Notes: generated from the letters alone by a model not told the origin. A stretch of DNA of 64,000 nucleotides from CAXXOK01 sp963675925 (GCA_963675925.2 CAXXIB010000004.1:1178001-1242000), one strand, 5' to 3'; positions 7,438 to 15,995 are shown, counted from the first letter of the stretch. A program made the numbers and translations.

Positions 7438-7915
7438 ATAGAAACCTCTTTCTGCAAGGCACTTATTATTTGGCGTCTCTGCCGTGCTTGCGAATTCATC
7501 TTATCAAGCAGAAATTATTTTAGCCCGCCCAAAAGCCCGATATTAGACCTCAAGGTAACTATTGACAAACTAATATGATACGCTAAGAACTAAATATGTA
7601 TCTATATTGAATCTTACAATGCATACATTATAACTATTAGGTGCGAAATATCAGGTATGATAGTGCTCGGAGAATTTCTCTCATTTTTTGAATCGGTCCA
7701 TTTGAAACACAAAACCGCGCCTCAAACCCTTATATACACTCAAATTACGCTAGTTGTCCGTTAGTTGTCAAAAGATGTATAATAGTTCTACGGATTTCTA
7801 CAATAGTTGTAAGAAGATGTAAGAAGTTCTTATATAGTTGTAGAAACTTGTACCTTGATAACGGAATATCGCAGATTGTGTTGTTTCTGCGCTATTGATG
7901 GAAGGAGAATCCTCA
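7438..7915. other. Noncoding control region between paralog B and the integrase
   Basis: No supportable gene lies in these 478 bases. The left part (7438-7720) is AT-rich without a clear signal. The right part holds one CAAACCCTTA copy (7723-7732) and the phased heptamer array (7751-7854). Confidence 0.6.
7751..7854 (+). repeat. Helically phased array of ten degenerate heptamers upstream of the integrase
   Basis: Ten direct repeats start at 7751, 7762, 7772, 7783, 7793, 7804, 7814, 7824, 7835 and 7845, at 10-11 base steps. Four are exactly TAGTTGT; the others are AAGATGT (twice), TAGTTCT, GATTTCT, AAGTTCT and AACTTGT. Positions 2 (A), 5 (T) and 7 (T) are constant in all ten. The spacing equals one DNA turn, so all copies face the same side of the helix. 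The array ends 61 bases before the integrase ATG. Likely binding sites for a cooperatively binding protein, either integrase arm sites or a regulator. Confidence 0.7.
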
Positions 7916-9001
7916 ATGGCGAACAGAAAACAAAAGAGAATTGAGATTGATGGTGTCACACATTGGGTGTCTGGACAAACCGAAAAAGAGATTATCGCAT
8001 CAATTATTCGGCTTGCCCGTGAAACCAATAATACGGTGGTGAAAAAAAGCACAAAACCGAAAGTTAGATTTCGTGATTATGCTGATAGTTGGTTTCTGTT
8101 ATACAAGCAGAGAAAAGTCAAGTTCAGAGAAGCCCAGAATCATCAGATAATCCTTAAAAAACATCTCTATCCTTTCTTTGGTAAAATGGATTTAGCGAAG
8201 GTTGGAACGGAAGACATTCAACTATTCTATAATCAGAAAGTTGATAAGGGATACGCTGGTTCCACAATACATAAGATGGAAACCATCTTAAAACAGATAT
8301 TCCGTTCCGCTATTGAAGACAATCTGATTGAAAAGAATCCCGCCATTAGCACTCGCTTAAGTTATTCCAAGAGAGAAGAGAGGCGAGAACCATTATCAAT
8401 GGAAAAGGCAATCGCGCTTTTCAACGCCTTAGGGAACATTCCGCGAGTTCAAGACCGTTTGCTCATCGCATTTCCAATATTCGCAGGAACACGAAGAGGG
8501 GAAACGTTAGGTTTGCGTTGGGAACACATTGACTGGATAAACCGCTTCTTGTGTATCCGCCAGTCTATATATTATGAAAATGGTAAGCCCAACGTAGGCA
8601 GGCCAAAGACAAAGGCGGGAATTCGCGATATACCACTTGATAATCTGCTTGCATCAATTCTTATACCGATTAAGAAGGATATGGGGTATATCATCGGCGA
8701 TGGTGTTAATCCAATGACTGAATGTGCGTATAGAAGAAGTTGGGAACGAATTAAGAGTCACATCAATCTTAATGGAAAAACCGCACATCACTTACGCCAT
8801 ACTTACATTACCTTTGCTGAATCATCTGGAATTGACTTAAAAACACTCCAAGCGATTGCCGGACACGCTGATGCTTCTACTACACTGAATAGATATGCGC
8901 ATCAACGCAAAGATATTCTGAAAGGAGCAGGGGAAACACTCAATAAAGTATTCTCTCAAATAGGTGAAAGTGTGGCAGAAAATGTGGCAAATGCGAAGTG
9001 A
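7916..9001 (+). CDS. int: Tyrosine recombinase (integrase) of the mobile element
   Basis: A 361-residue phage/ICE-type integrase. It has an N-terminal arm-binding region, a core-binding SAM-like domain (KFREAQNHQIILKKHL onward) and a C-terminal catalytic domain with the arginine in GTRRGETLGLRW, HHLRHTY, GHADASTTLNRY and the catalytic tyrosine in RYAH. Start 7916 follows AAGGAG by eight bases. It points at the adjacent tRNA-Arg gene, the usual landing site of such enzymes. It should integrate and excise the element covering at least 1-9000. Confidence 0.95.
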   Translation: MANRKQKRIEIDGVTHWVSGQTEKEIIASIIRLARETNNTVVKKSTKPKVRFRDYADSWFLLYKQRKVKFREAQNHQIILKKHLYPFFGKMDLAKVGTEDIQLFYNQKVDKGYAGSTIHKMETILKQIFRSAIEDNLIEKNPAISTRLSYSKREERREPLSMEKAIALFNALGNIPRVQDRLLIAFPIFAGTRRGETLGLRWEHIDWINRFLCIRQSIYYENGKPNVGRPKTKAGIRDIPLDNLLASILIPIKKDMGYIIGDGVNPMTECAYRRSWERIKSHINLNGKTAHHLRHTYITFAESSGIDLKTLQAIAGHADASTTLNRYAHQRKDILKGAGETLNKVFSQIGESVAENVANAK

Positions 9002-9139
9002 TTCAAACCCTTATGCTACAAAGGTTCCAGGACAGAAAAACAAGCGAAAATGTGGCAAAATATGTGGCAAATTGGATAGAAAAGTGAAAGTTTGGACTAT
9101 CACCATCAAGACTTGACATCCGCAAACCCTTACCATACA
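8978..9139 (+). repeat. Direct repeats between integrase end and tRNA, candidate att region
   Basis: CAAACCCTTA with a downstream TACAA occurs at 9004-9013 and 9123-9132; another copy is at 7723-7732. GAAAATGTGGCAAA occurs at 8978-8991 (inside int) and 9046-9059, with ATGTGGCAAA again at 9062-9071. These repeats bracket the integrase gene and may be recombination or accessory sites. Confidence 0.45.
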
Positions 9140-9157
9140 ATGAATTCCTGAGTTTAT

Positions 9158-9234
9158 GCGCCTATAGCTCAGCTGGATAGAGCGTCCGCCTCCTAAGCGG
9201 AAGGCCCCGCGTTCGAATCGCGGTAGGCGTGCCA
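9158..9234 (+). tRNA. tRNA-Arg (anticodon CCT)
   Basis: A complete cloverleaf: acceptor stem GCGCCTA with TAGGCGT, D-arm GCTC/GAGC, anticodon stem TCCGC/GCGGA around loop CTCCTAA (anticodon CCT), T-arm CCGCG-TTCGAAT-CGCGG, discriminator G and an encoded CCA end. It reads arginine AGG codons. It lies right of the integrase, with its 5' end facing the element. Confidence 0.97.
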
Positions 9235-9238
9235 ATGC

Positions 9239-9275
9239 AAAACCCCGATAGCATAACGCTTTCGGGGTTTCTTTT
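9239..9275 (+). terminator. Intrinsic terminator after tRNA-Arg
   Basis: AAACCCCGA (9240-9248) pairs with TCGGGGTTT (9262-9270) and is followed by CTTTT. It closes the tRNA transcript. Confidence 0.85.
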
Positions 9276-9459
9276 GCATTATAGCAGCAGTCAGCTTGCA
9301 AGCCTAAAACATGTGTATCAATATCTTGGGTGGCAATTGCCCAGATGTGCGAAAGCTGCCAGCGATTAGTGATTTTACACCGGGATTGCAGAGCTATTGA
9401 TTTCAGCAACAGCTATGTACGATTATATTCAACGCAATCCGGACTGATTGCAGCGCGCA

Positions 9460-10593
9460 CTACAGTGTCTTGCAATACGCTTCAATCGCCTGCAAAACGT
9501 GCGAACAGTCCTTCTCTGAAAGGCCATAGTATAGCGGCAGCCGGAGCAGACGGCGGCTTTCGCGTGTCGTATACCGGTCGGTGCCATGGAAGCGTCCGTA
9601 CCGCTGTCCGGCCTTGGAACTGTGCAGGGGGATATAGTGAAAAACACTCATGATGCCGCGCTCTTTCAGGTATGCCATCAGTCGGGTGCGCTGGGTTTCG
9701 TCTTGCAACTTGATGTAGTACATATGGGCGTTATGCACGCATCCGTTCGGCACGGTGGGCAGTTCCAGCTTGCCGCGATCCTGCAGGGACTGTAGGCCCT
9801 CGTTGTATTGGTTCCAGCTTCGCATGCGGTTTTCGGTTATTATATCCGCTTGCTGAAGCTGCGCATACAGGTAGGCGGCGTTCAGCTCGCTTGGCAGGTA
9901 GGACGAGCCGATATCAAGCCAGGTATAGCGATCCGTTTCGCCCCGGAAGAAGCGGCTTCTGTCCGTACCTTTTTCCCGCAGGATTTCGGCGCGGCTCAGC
10001 ATGGTTTGCTCCTTGAGCAGGATCGCGCCGCCTTCTCCCATACTGAAGTTTTTAGATTCATGAAAGCTAAAACACCCGATATCGCCGATGCTGCCAAGTG
10101 CCTGCCCGTGATAGCTGGCGTTTACGGCCTGGGCCGCGTCTTCCACCACAAAAAGCCGGTGCTGCCTGGCAATCTGCATAATGGTACCCATTTCGCAGCT
10201 TACGCCCGCGTAGTGCACCGGGATGATGGCTTTGGTGCGGGGCGTGATGGCACTTTCAATCTGTTGCTCGTCCAGGTTCATCGTGTCAGGGCGGATATCA
10301 ACGAACACAAGCTGTGCCCCGCGCAGGGCAAAGGCCGCCGCAGTGGACGGAAAGGTATAGGACGGCAGAATCACTTCGTCCCCGGGCTGGATACGGATCA
10401 GCATGGCCGCCAGTTCCAGTGCATGCGTGCAGGATGTTGTTAAAAGCGCTTTTGTGCACCCTGTACGGGCTTCAAGCCACGCCGAGCACTGACGGGTGAA
10501 AGGGCCGTCGCCGCTCAGTTTTCGGTTTTGCATCGCCTGTTCAACATAGGCGAGTTCCGTTCCGAGTACGGGGGGATGGTTGAACGGGATCAT
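9460..10593 (-). CDS. wecE: DegT/DnrJ/EryC1-type sugar aminotransferase, WecE-like
   Basis: A 377-residue PLP enzyme. The start IPFNHPPVLGTEL matches dTDP-4-amino-4,6-dideoxygalactose transaminases (WecE/RffA); the PLP lysine lies in SFHESKNFS, and EDAAQAVN is the cofactor-binding loop. Start 10593 has AAGGA eight bases upstream and aligns with the family, so the ATG at 10602 is rejected. It would transaminate a dTDP-4-keto-6-deoxyhexose to supply an amino sugar for surface glycans. The divergent glycosyltransferase at 10748 fits a glycan role. No dTDP-sugar synthesis genes are in the window. Confidence 0.88.
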   Translation of the reverse strand: MIPFNHPPVLGTELAYVEQAMQNRKLSGDGPFTRQCSAWLEARTGCTKALLTTSCTHALELAAMLIRIQPGDEVILPSYTFPSTAAAFALRGAQLVFVDIRPDTMNLDEQQIESAITPRTKAIIPVHYAGVSCEMGTIMQIARQHRLFVVEDAAQAVNASYHGQALGSIGDIGCFSFHESKNFSMGEGGAILLKEQTMLSRAEILREKGTDRSRFFRGETDRYTWLDIGSSYLPSELNAAYLYAQLQQADIITENRMRSWNQYNEGLQSLQDRGKLELPTVPNGCVHNAHMYYIKLQDETQRTRLMAYLKERGIMSVFHYIPLHSSKAGQRYGRFHGTDRYTTRESRRLLRLPLYYGLSEKDCSHVLQAIEAYCKTL

Positions 10594-10685
10594 GCGAAAC
10601 ATCCTTTCCGAATGCTGCCGCTGCGGGCATTGTACTGCTCAGATTATACCATAGTCCGGCGCGTGTGACCGCCGCGCCGCGCGGA

Positions 10686-10713
10686 TTGACTGCCCGGTGT
10701 GACATGGTATAAT
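10686..10713 (+). promoter_or_regulatory. Promoter of the family 2 glycosyltransferase gene
   Basis: TTGACT (10686-10691), 16 bases, TATAAT (10708-10713). Expected transcript start near 10720, just before the GAGG ribosome site. Confidence 0.75.
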
Positions 10714-10747
10714 AGGGCCACACTGGAAAACTGTTGAGGTGAAAGTC

Positions 10748-11692
10748 GTGCTGATATCCATTTGCATTCCATGCTACCGCTCTGCGGATACGCTGCCAGC
10801 CGTTGTGGCGGAGATTCAGCGGGAGTTTGCTGCGCGTAGTGGGTATGAATACCGCATCATCTTAGTTAACGACGGATCACCCGACGCAACCTTTGATGTA
10901 ATCACGCAGCTGTGTGCCAACGACAAGCACATTATCGGCATCAATCTATCGCGCAATTACGGGCAATCACAGGCCAAAATGGCGGGGCTCAGCTGCGCTG
11001 CGGGGGATGCGCTTGTGTTTATGGATGACGACGGGCAGCATCCCGCATCGGGCATCTTTCGCCTGCTGGAAGGGATTGAGCAGGGCAGCGATGTCGTATA
11101 TGCAAGATTTTCAAACAAGCAGCACGGCGTGCATAAGCGCATAGCCAGCTATGTGCATAACAAGCTTTCGGAATGGAACGGGGTCAACCCCAAAGGAGTG
11201 CGGCGGTCTGCGTTTGTCGCGTGGAGCCGCTTTGCCTATCAGGCTGTGCAGAAATACCACAGCCCGTTTCCATCGGCTGCAGGGTACCTGATGCATGTAA
11301 CCAGCAAGATAACAAGCATAGAGGTGGAACACCGCAAGCGCGCGGGTGGGAAATCCGGCTACACGCTGGGCAAGCTGTTTCGGCTCTGGATGGACTCGTT
11401 TACCAATTTCTCCGTGGTGCCGCTGCGCTTTGCGTCGCTTATCGGCGCGCTATGTGCTATGGGCGGGTTTGTGTGGGGCATCTTTCTTGTTATCCGCAGG
11501 CTGGTTACCCCGTCCATACCCATGGGGTATACATCCACGATCTCGGTGATTCTGTTCGTCGGCGGGATTATTATGCTGATGCTGGGGCTGCTGGGGGAGT
11601 ATATTGGCCGTATCTACATGACGATCAGCGGTATGCCGCAGTATACCATCGTGCAGACGATCAACCAGGAGCAGCCGCCGCCGAAGGACTGA
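10748..11692 (+). CDS. Family 2 glycosyltransferase with two C-terminal membrane helices (DPM1/ArnC-like)
   Basis: About 314 residues. The GT-A domain opens with ISICIPCYRS and holds NDGSPD and the metal-binding MDDDGQHP. Two transmembrane helices follow at the C-terminus (FASLIGALCAMGGFVWGIF and a second after TSTISVILFVG), as in polyprenyl-phosphate glycosyltransferases. I place the start at GTG 10748, eight bases after GAGG; GTG 10739 would overlap that site. It probably loads a sugar onto undecaprenyl phosphate at the membrane. The GT-C enzyme at 13772 could use such a lipid-linked donor. Confidence 0.88.
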   Translation: MLISICIPCYRSADTLPAVVAEIQREFAARSGYEYRIILVNDGSPDATFDVITQLCANDKHIIGINLSRNYGQSQAKMAGLSCAAGDALVFMDDDGQHPASGIFRLLEGIEQGSDVVYARFSNKQHGVHKRIASYVHNKLSEWNGVNPKGVRRSAFVAWSRFAYQAVQKYHSPFPSAAGYLMHVTSKITSIEVEHRKRAGGKSGYTLGKLFRLWMDSFTNFSVVPLRFASLIGALCAMGGFVWGIFLVIRRLVTPSIPMGYTSTISVILFVGGIIMLMLGLLGEYIGRIYMTISGMPQYTIVQTINQEQPPPKD

Positions 11693-11716
11693 AAGCCGGA
11701 AGCAAAGTGAATATAA

Positions 11717-11746
11717 AACAAACGGATCCATGCGGATCCGTTTGTT
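11717..11746. terminator. Bidirectional intrinsic terminator
   Basis: AACAAACGGATCC (11717-11729), loop ATGC, GGATCCGTTTGTT (11734-11746), between convergent glycosyltransferase and rhodanese genes. Confidence 0.85.
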
Positions 11747-11766
11747 ATGTATTGATGGATGGGGGA

Positions 11767-12645
11767 TTAGTCGGTCACAACATCGTATTCGGCAGCGAGC
11801 CAGCCGTTGTTCATGCCGCCGCTGAGGTTATACGCATCGTAGCCCAGAAGCCGCAGGATGGCCACGGTCTGGCTTGCGGTCTGGCCGGTGTAGCAGTGCA
11901 CGACGATGATGCCGTCGGTGGGCAGCTGGGCAGCGAAGTTCTGCTCCATGCCAGCGCCATAGGGGTTGTTCACAGCACCCTGGATGTGGCCTTCGGCATA
12001 GGCATCGGCCTGACGGACATCGTATACGAAGTAGCCGTCCAGTTCGGCGTCCAGCACTTCCATCAGGCTGGCGGCCTTGAAGTTGTTGTAGGTGAAGGCG
12101 GTGCCTGCTTTGGAGACCATGTCTTCAAAGTATGCGGTGATGGCGGCCTGCACGTCGGGGTCTACATCGTAGGTATCGTCCGGCAGGGTGGCCACATCGG
12201 TGGTGGTGTAGGCTTCAAAGCCTTCGGTTTTGGAAATGCCGTTGTTGTAACCGCTCTGGATGTTGGCGGCATAGCGACCAGCCACGTTCAACAGCGCAGT
12301 CACCTGGCTTGCGGTCTGGCCGGTATAGCAGTACACGTAAAGCTGCACATCATCGGGGATGTTTACAAGGGATTCGGCAATCGCCATGCCCAGCGGTACG
12401 TTCACAGCGCCGGTCAGGTGACCTGCTTCATAAGCGTCTGCCTGGCGCACGTCCAGAATCAGCATATCTTCGCCTGCATCCATTTTCGCAAACAGATCAG
12501 CGGGCTTAATCACAACTTTGGAGCCGTCATAGTTGGCAAAATACGCCATCGCCTTTTCCGTAACAACGGACGTTTCCTCAGCAAGGGCAACAAAGGATAC
12601 GGAAATCAACACGAGGGAAAGCAACAGGGCTATCAGTTTTTTCAT
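11767..12645 (-). CDS. Exported tandem-rhodanese sulfurtransferase
   Basis: A 292-residue protein with a Sec signal peptide (KKLIALLLSLVLISVSFVALA). Two rhodanese domains follow, each with DVRQADAY-x-x-GH and the same active-site loop CYTGQTAS, so both cysteines are present. This differs from classic thiosulfate sulfurtransferases, where the first domain is dead. Rhodaneses carry sulfane sulfur as a cysteine persulfide. Outside the membrane it could handle thiosulfate or polysulfide. It lies 30 bases downstream of another exported rhodanese gene, likely one operon. Cellular substrate unknown. Confidence 0.9.
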   Translation of the reverse strand: MKKLIALLLSLVLISVSFVALAEETSVVTEKAMAYFANYDGSKVVIKPADLFAKMDAGEDMLILDVRQADAYEAGHLTGAVNVPLGMAIAESLVNIPDDVQLYVYCYTGQTASQVTALLNVAGRYAANIQSGYNNGISKTEGFEAYTTTDVATLPDDTYDVDPDVQAAITAYFEDMVSKAGTAFTYNNFKAASLMEVLDAELDGYFVYDVRQADAYAEGHIQGAVNNPYGAGMEQNFAAQLPTDGIIVVHCYTGQTASQTVAILRLLGYDAYNLSGGMNNGWLAAEYDVVTD

Positions 12646-12675
12646 ACGGTTTTTTCTCCTTTTGATATTTGTGTA

Positions 12676-13596
12676 TTACGAAGCGTCCTTATTAGTAGGC
12701 GCTGCGATACCGGTAGGAAGGTCGATGGGGTTGTTGGGGTTGGATGACCACTCAAGATAGGCACCATCGTAAATGCGCATGTTTCTGTAGCCGGCGTCGT
12801 ACAGGCGAAGCAGTACCGCCGCTGCGCGCATGGAGGTCTGGCAATACAGGATAATGTCGTTTTCGGGCTTGATGCCGGCCTTCATATAGTTGATGCGGGT
12901 CGTTTCAATGTTTTTGAATGTGCCGTCCGAATAGAAATTATCGTAGTAGTCAAACATGACGGACGAGGGAACTTTACCATTTTGGTAGTATTCCGCGTCG
13001 GTGCGTACATCCAGCAGGATGGTGTTTTTGTCAGGCTCATCAACCTGGTTTTGCACATCGGCCATGGAGGCAAGCCAGGTTTCGTCTTTATCGGCGGCCG
13101 TATATTCGGCGGGGGTTATGGTGGGCACGTCGCCGGTCAGCGTATACCCGGCGGCCTGAATGGCGTACAGGCCTCCGTCTACCACCAGAACGTTGTGGTT
13201 TTGATACATCAGCATCGTCCAGAACAGGCGGGACGCGCTCATGTTGTTGTCGTCGTAAACCACCATAACGGTGTCGTTGCCGATGCCGTTTGCGCTAAGC
13301 AGCTTTTGCAGCTTGGATTTGGATGTCAGCATATTTTGCACCGGTACGTTGATCATGATGTCAGAAACCGGAATGTTGACCGCGCCCTCCACATGGGCAG
13401 CCGCGTAGTTCTCTTCGGACTGCATATCCACAATCACAACGTTGTCAGCGCCGATGTAGGATTCCAGTTCCTTGGCCGGGATAATGATCTTTCCGCTTTC
13501 CGCATAGTCGGACGTATTGCACGCGGTCACCGATACAACGGTGATCACCAAAATCAGCAATGCGATGAGTTTCTTGGCGGATTTTTTCAATGACAT
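12676..13596 (-). CDS. Lipoprotein with two rhodanese domains (thiosulfate-sulfurtransferase-like)
   Basis: A 306-residue protein with a lipoprotein signal ending VSVTAC near residue 26, so it should be membrane-anchored outside the cell. The first rhodanese domain has VVYDDNNMSA where the active loop would be and lacks the cysteine. The second has LYCQTSMRAA with the catalytic cysteine. This asymmetric design matches thiosulfate and 3-mercaptopyruvate sulfurtransferases. With the downstream tandem-rhodanese gene it forms an extracytoplasmic sulfane-sulfur pair, in keeping with the sulfur genes elsewhere in the window. Confidence 0.9.
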   Translation of the reverse strand: MSLKKSAKKLIALLILVITVVSVTACNTSDYAESGKIIIPAKELESYIGADNVVIVDMQSEENYAAAHVEGAVNIPVSDIMINVPVQNMLTSKSKLQKLLSANGIGNDTVMVVYDDNNMSASRLFWTMLMYQNHNVLVVDGGLYAIQAAGYTLTGDVPTITPAEYTAADKDETWLASMADVQNQVDEPDKNTILLDVRTDAEYYQNGKVPSSVMFDYYDNFYSDGTFKNIETTRINYMKAGIKPENDIILYCQTSMRAAAVLLRLYDAGYRNMRIYDGAYLEWSSNPNNPIDLPTGIAAPTNKDAS

Positions 13597-13629
13597 TCCG
13601 TCTCCTCCGTTTCCATTGGGTTCCTTAAT

Positions 13630-13657
13630 ATTATACTTGATTCGACATTGTTAATGT
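13630..13657 (-). promoter_or_regulatory. Promoter -10 and inverted repeat upstream of the rhodanese operon
   Basis: On the minus strand TATAAT lies at 13635-13630. The inverted repeat ACATT-GTT-AATGT (13645-13657) covers the region where the -35 would be, so a regulator may act here. No good -35 is seen. Confidence 0.45.
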
Positions 13658-13699
13658 AATAACAATCCTTTATATACTATACCGCTTGTTGATACCGTG

Positions 13700-13724
13700 A
13701 TTCGAAAAACGAATATGATATAAT
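13700..13724 (+). promoter_or_regulatory. Promoter region of the GT-C glycosyltransferase gene
   Basis: TATAAT at 13719-13724, with the perfect inverted repeat ATTCG-AAAAA-CGAAT (13700-13714) just upstream. No consensus -35 is visible, so an activator or repressor may bind the repeat. Confidence 0.45.
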
Positions 13725-13771
13725 GGCACAATGAGCGCAGCAACACACAGCGCAGGAAAGGATGAGTACCC

Positions 13772-15301
13772 ATGCGTACACGCAAAGAACTGATATGGCT
13801 GCTTGGTTTCCTGCTTATATGGGTTTGTCTGAATCTGCTGTTTTTGACGCGCTATCCGCTGGTGCACTCCGATGAAGCATGGCTTGGCGGCCTGACCCGT
13901 AACATGCTTGCCCAGGGCAGCCTGCGGGTAACCGAACCGTTTTTTGATTTGAAACCGCGCTATCCGCACGCGGTAAAAATGCTGTTTCATATCCTGCAGA
14001 TGCCGGCAATTGCGGTGCTGGGGTATTCGGTGTTTGCGCTGCGGCTTGTGTCGCTGATTTTTGGCACGCTCGCACTGGTTATGGTTTACCGCAGCCTGCG
14101 GAAAATGCTGCCGTTTCCCATCGCGCTATCGCTGACGGCTGCTTTCAGTGTCAACGGGCAGTTTATTCAGGCTGCGCACACCGCGCGGCAGGAAATCATT
14201 CTGCTGTTTGTTCTTTTGTGGTGTCTGTATATCCTCATCAGGAGCAAGGGCAGAATCACGCTGCGTATCGCCCTGCGGCTGGCCGTGCTCACCGGGCTGA
14301 GCGCGGGACTGCACCCTAACGGCGTATTGATTGCCGCGGGATGTGTGCTTGCGATGGTGTTTTTGATGATTATCAATCGCAACCCCGTATGGAAGCCGCT
14401 GCTGGCCTATGTGGGCGTAACAGGCGGATTGGCCTTGGTGTTTGTGGGGATCAGCCTGTGGTTTGACGGGCAGTTTATCCCACATTGGCTGCAGTACGGG
14501 GATACGGAGTTTGATTTGCTGGTTCCCTTTACCGATAAGTTTGGGCAGCTGTTTGCTTACCTCTCCAGACTATGGAATGGCATCAGCGGCACCTACACCC
14601 TGCCGGAGCTCAGGCCTCAGCTGCTACTGTGTGCTGTGGGTGTTGTAGGCGGTGGCGTACTGGCGATCAGACAAAAGAATACTGCAATCGCCGCCGTGCT
14701 GGGCATGGTGATCGGCGCGTTTCTGGCGACAGTGTTCATCGGCCGCTACAACCAGCTTAGCTCGATTTTGTGGATGTTTCCCTGCCTGCTGCTGGTGGGC
14801 GCGCTGCTGCCCAAACGGCCTATACTTAAAAAAACTGCGCCGTTGATACTGGCAGCAGTGTTTGCCGTCACGGCGGCAGGGCCTGTGGTAAAGGCTTTCC
14901 GATCCGATTACGATGCGTATATACAGGAAATCAGTGCATATGTACCTTCGGGCACAAAAACGCTGGCGAACTTAAACACGGGATTCTATTTTGATAACGA
15001 CGCACTGCTGGATGTGCGCAACTTAAGCTACCTAAAGGAAAACGATATGCGCTTTGCCCAGTATGTGGAAAGCCGAAATATCGAGGTCATCATCTGGACG
15101 GACGAAATGGGCTTTATTTACGATCATAGGCCGAATTTCAACGTGCTATACGGCAATCCACGCTATGTGCCGGATGCCGAAGCATACTTCCGGGAGCATT
15201 GCACGCTGCTGGGGGCGTTTGAAAACACCGGATACGGCATGCGTATTGTACAGCTGCTCGACCAGCCCAGCACGGTACGCATCTACCGCGTTACTCACTA
15301 A
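13772..15301 (+). CDS. GT-C family membrane glycosyltransferase (GT39/ArnT-like)
   Basis: A 509-residue integral membrane protein, start set by AGGAAAGGATG upstream. After the first transmembrane helix comes HSDEAWLGGL, the acidic motif of the first external loop in GT-C enzymes. About ten further hydrophobic helices follow, then a soluble C-terminal domain from roughly residue 385. Such enzymes move a sugar from a polyprenyl-phosphate donor to lipid, protein or cell-wall acceptors outside the membrane. The family 2 transferase at 10748 could make the donor. It overlaps the convergent ATPase gene by 11 bases. Confidence 0.8.
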   Translation: MRTRKELIWLLGFLLIWVCLNLLFLTRYPLVHSDEAWLGGLTRNMLAQGSLRVTEPFFDLKPRYPHAVKMLFHILQMPAIAVLGYSVFALRLVSLIFGTLALVMVYRSLRKMLPFPIALSLTAAFSVNGQFIQAAHTARQEIILLFVLLWCLYILIRSKGRITLRIALRLAVLTGLSAGLHPNGVLIAAGCVLAMVFLMIINRNPVWKPLLAYVGVTGGLALVFVGISLWFDGQFIPHWLQYGDTEFDLLVPFTDKFGQLFAYLSRLWNGISGTYTLPELRPQLLLCAVGVVGGGVLAIRQKNTAIAAVLGMVIGAFLATVFIGRYNQLSSILWMFPCLLLVGALLPKRPILKKTAPLILAAVFAVTAAGPVVKAFRSDYDAYIQEISAYVPSGTKTLANLNTGFYFDNDALLDVRNLSYLKENDMRFAQYVESRNIEVIIWTDEMGFIYDHRPNFNVLYGNPRYVPDAEAYFREHCTLLGAFENTGYGMRIVQLLDQPSTVRIYRVTH

Positions 15302-15995
15302 GCAGCAAACGCAGGTGCTCGGCAACATCTGCCGCGTTGGTGTTTGTCTCGGCGGCGATCCGCAGCGTTTTTCCGGTGAGAACCGCGATGCGTGTAGCCA
15401 GCGTGCTTGCCTCCTGCAAGTCGTGTGTTACCAGAATCACGGCGGCACCGGTGGCCTGTTTTAAGGTTTGCAGCGACTGGTACGCGCTTTCCCGCGAGTG
15501 CACATCGAGGCTTGAAAACGGCTCGTCCAATAATAGCACTTTGGGGGATAGCGCCATCGCCCGCGCCAGCGCGGCACGTTGCTTCATGCCGCCGGACAGC
15601 TGATATGGGTATTTTTCTTGCGCAGCTTTCAGGCCCATGTCGGCCAGGCAATGGTTCGCCAGCTCGCGCGCCTGGGGCTTAGAAAGCGCCGGGCGTGTTT
15701 TTTTCAGCGCGTATTGGATGTTGCCGCGTATTGTAAACCAGGGGAACAGCTGGTCAAAGCTCTGGAATACCATCAGCTTATCCTTGTGCGGTTGCAGGCT
15801 TATGGCACCGTCCAGCATAACGCTGCCGCTGTCGGGCGGTAAAAAACCCGCCAAAATGCGTAGCAGGGTGGTTTTTCCACAGCCGGACCGACCCGCGATA
15901 GCCAGGGTTTCTCCGCTTTGGATGGAAAAGTTGATATCGGTCAGTACCGGCTGGTCGCCGAAGGATTTACTTACGTGCTCTGCTGTGAGTTTCAC
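15291..15995 (-). CDS. ABC transporter ATP-binding protein, SsuB/TauB type
   Basis: About 234 residues with Walker A GRSGCGKTT, Q-loop (VFQSFDQLFPW), signature LSGGMKQR, Walker B VLLLDEP and H-loop VTHD. Start at GTG 15995: GGAGGAGG lies about ten bases upstream and the GTG overlaps the permease stop (GTGA). A longer frame from 16028 would overlap the permease gene widely. Sequence type is that of nitrate/sulfonate/taurine importers. It is last in the operon ATP-grasp, binding protein, permease, ATPase. Confidence 0.9.
   Translation of the reverse strand: MKLTAEHVSKSFGDQPVLTDINFSIQSGETLAIAGRSGCGKTTLLRILAGFLPPDSGSVMLDGAISLQPHKDKLMVFQSFDQLFPWFTIRGNIQYALKKTRPALSKPQARELANHCLADMGLKAAQEKYPYQLSGGMKQRAALARAMALSPKVLLLDEPFSSLDVHSRESAYQSLQTLKQATGAAVILVTHDLQEASTLATRIAVLTGKTLRIAAETNTNAADVAEHLRLLLSE

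Noticed and set aside
8978..9071. GTGGCAAA repeats as a CRISPR array
   Set aside because: Only three short copies at irregular spacing, one inside int, and no cas genes.
9011..9409. A 132-codon minus-strand open frame across tRNA-Arg
   Set aside because: It reads the tRNA antisense (a classic spurious RLPRFERGAF-type product) and has no ribosome site.
11173..12747. A 524-codon plus-strand open frame
   Set aside because: It crosses the glycosyltransferase end, the terminator and most of the antisense of a clear tandem-rhodanese gene. It is valine/glycine-rich and lacks a domain; a GC-skew shadow.
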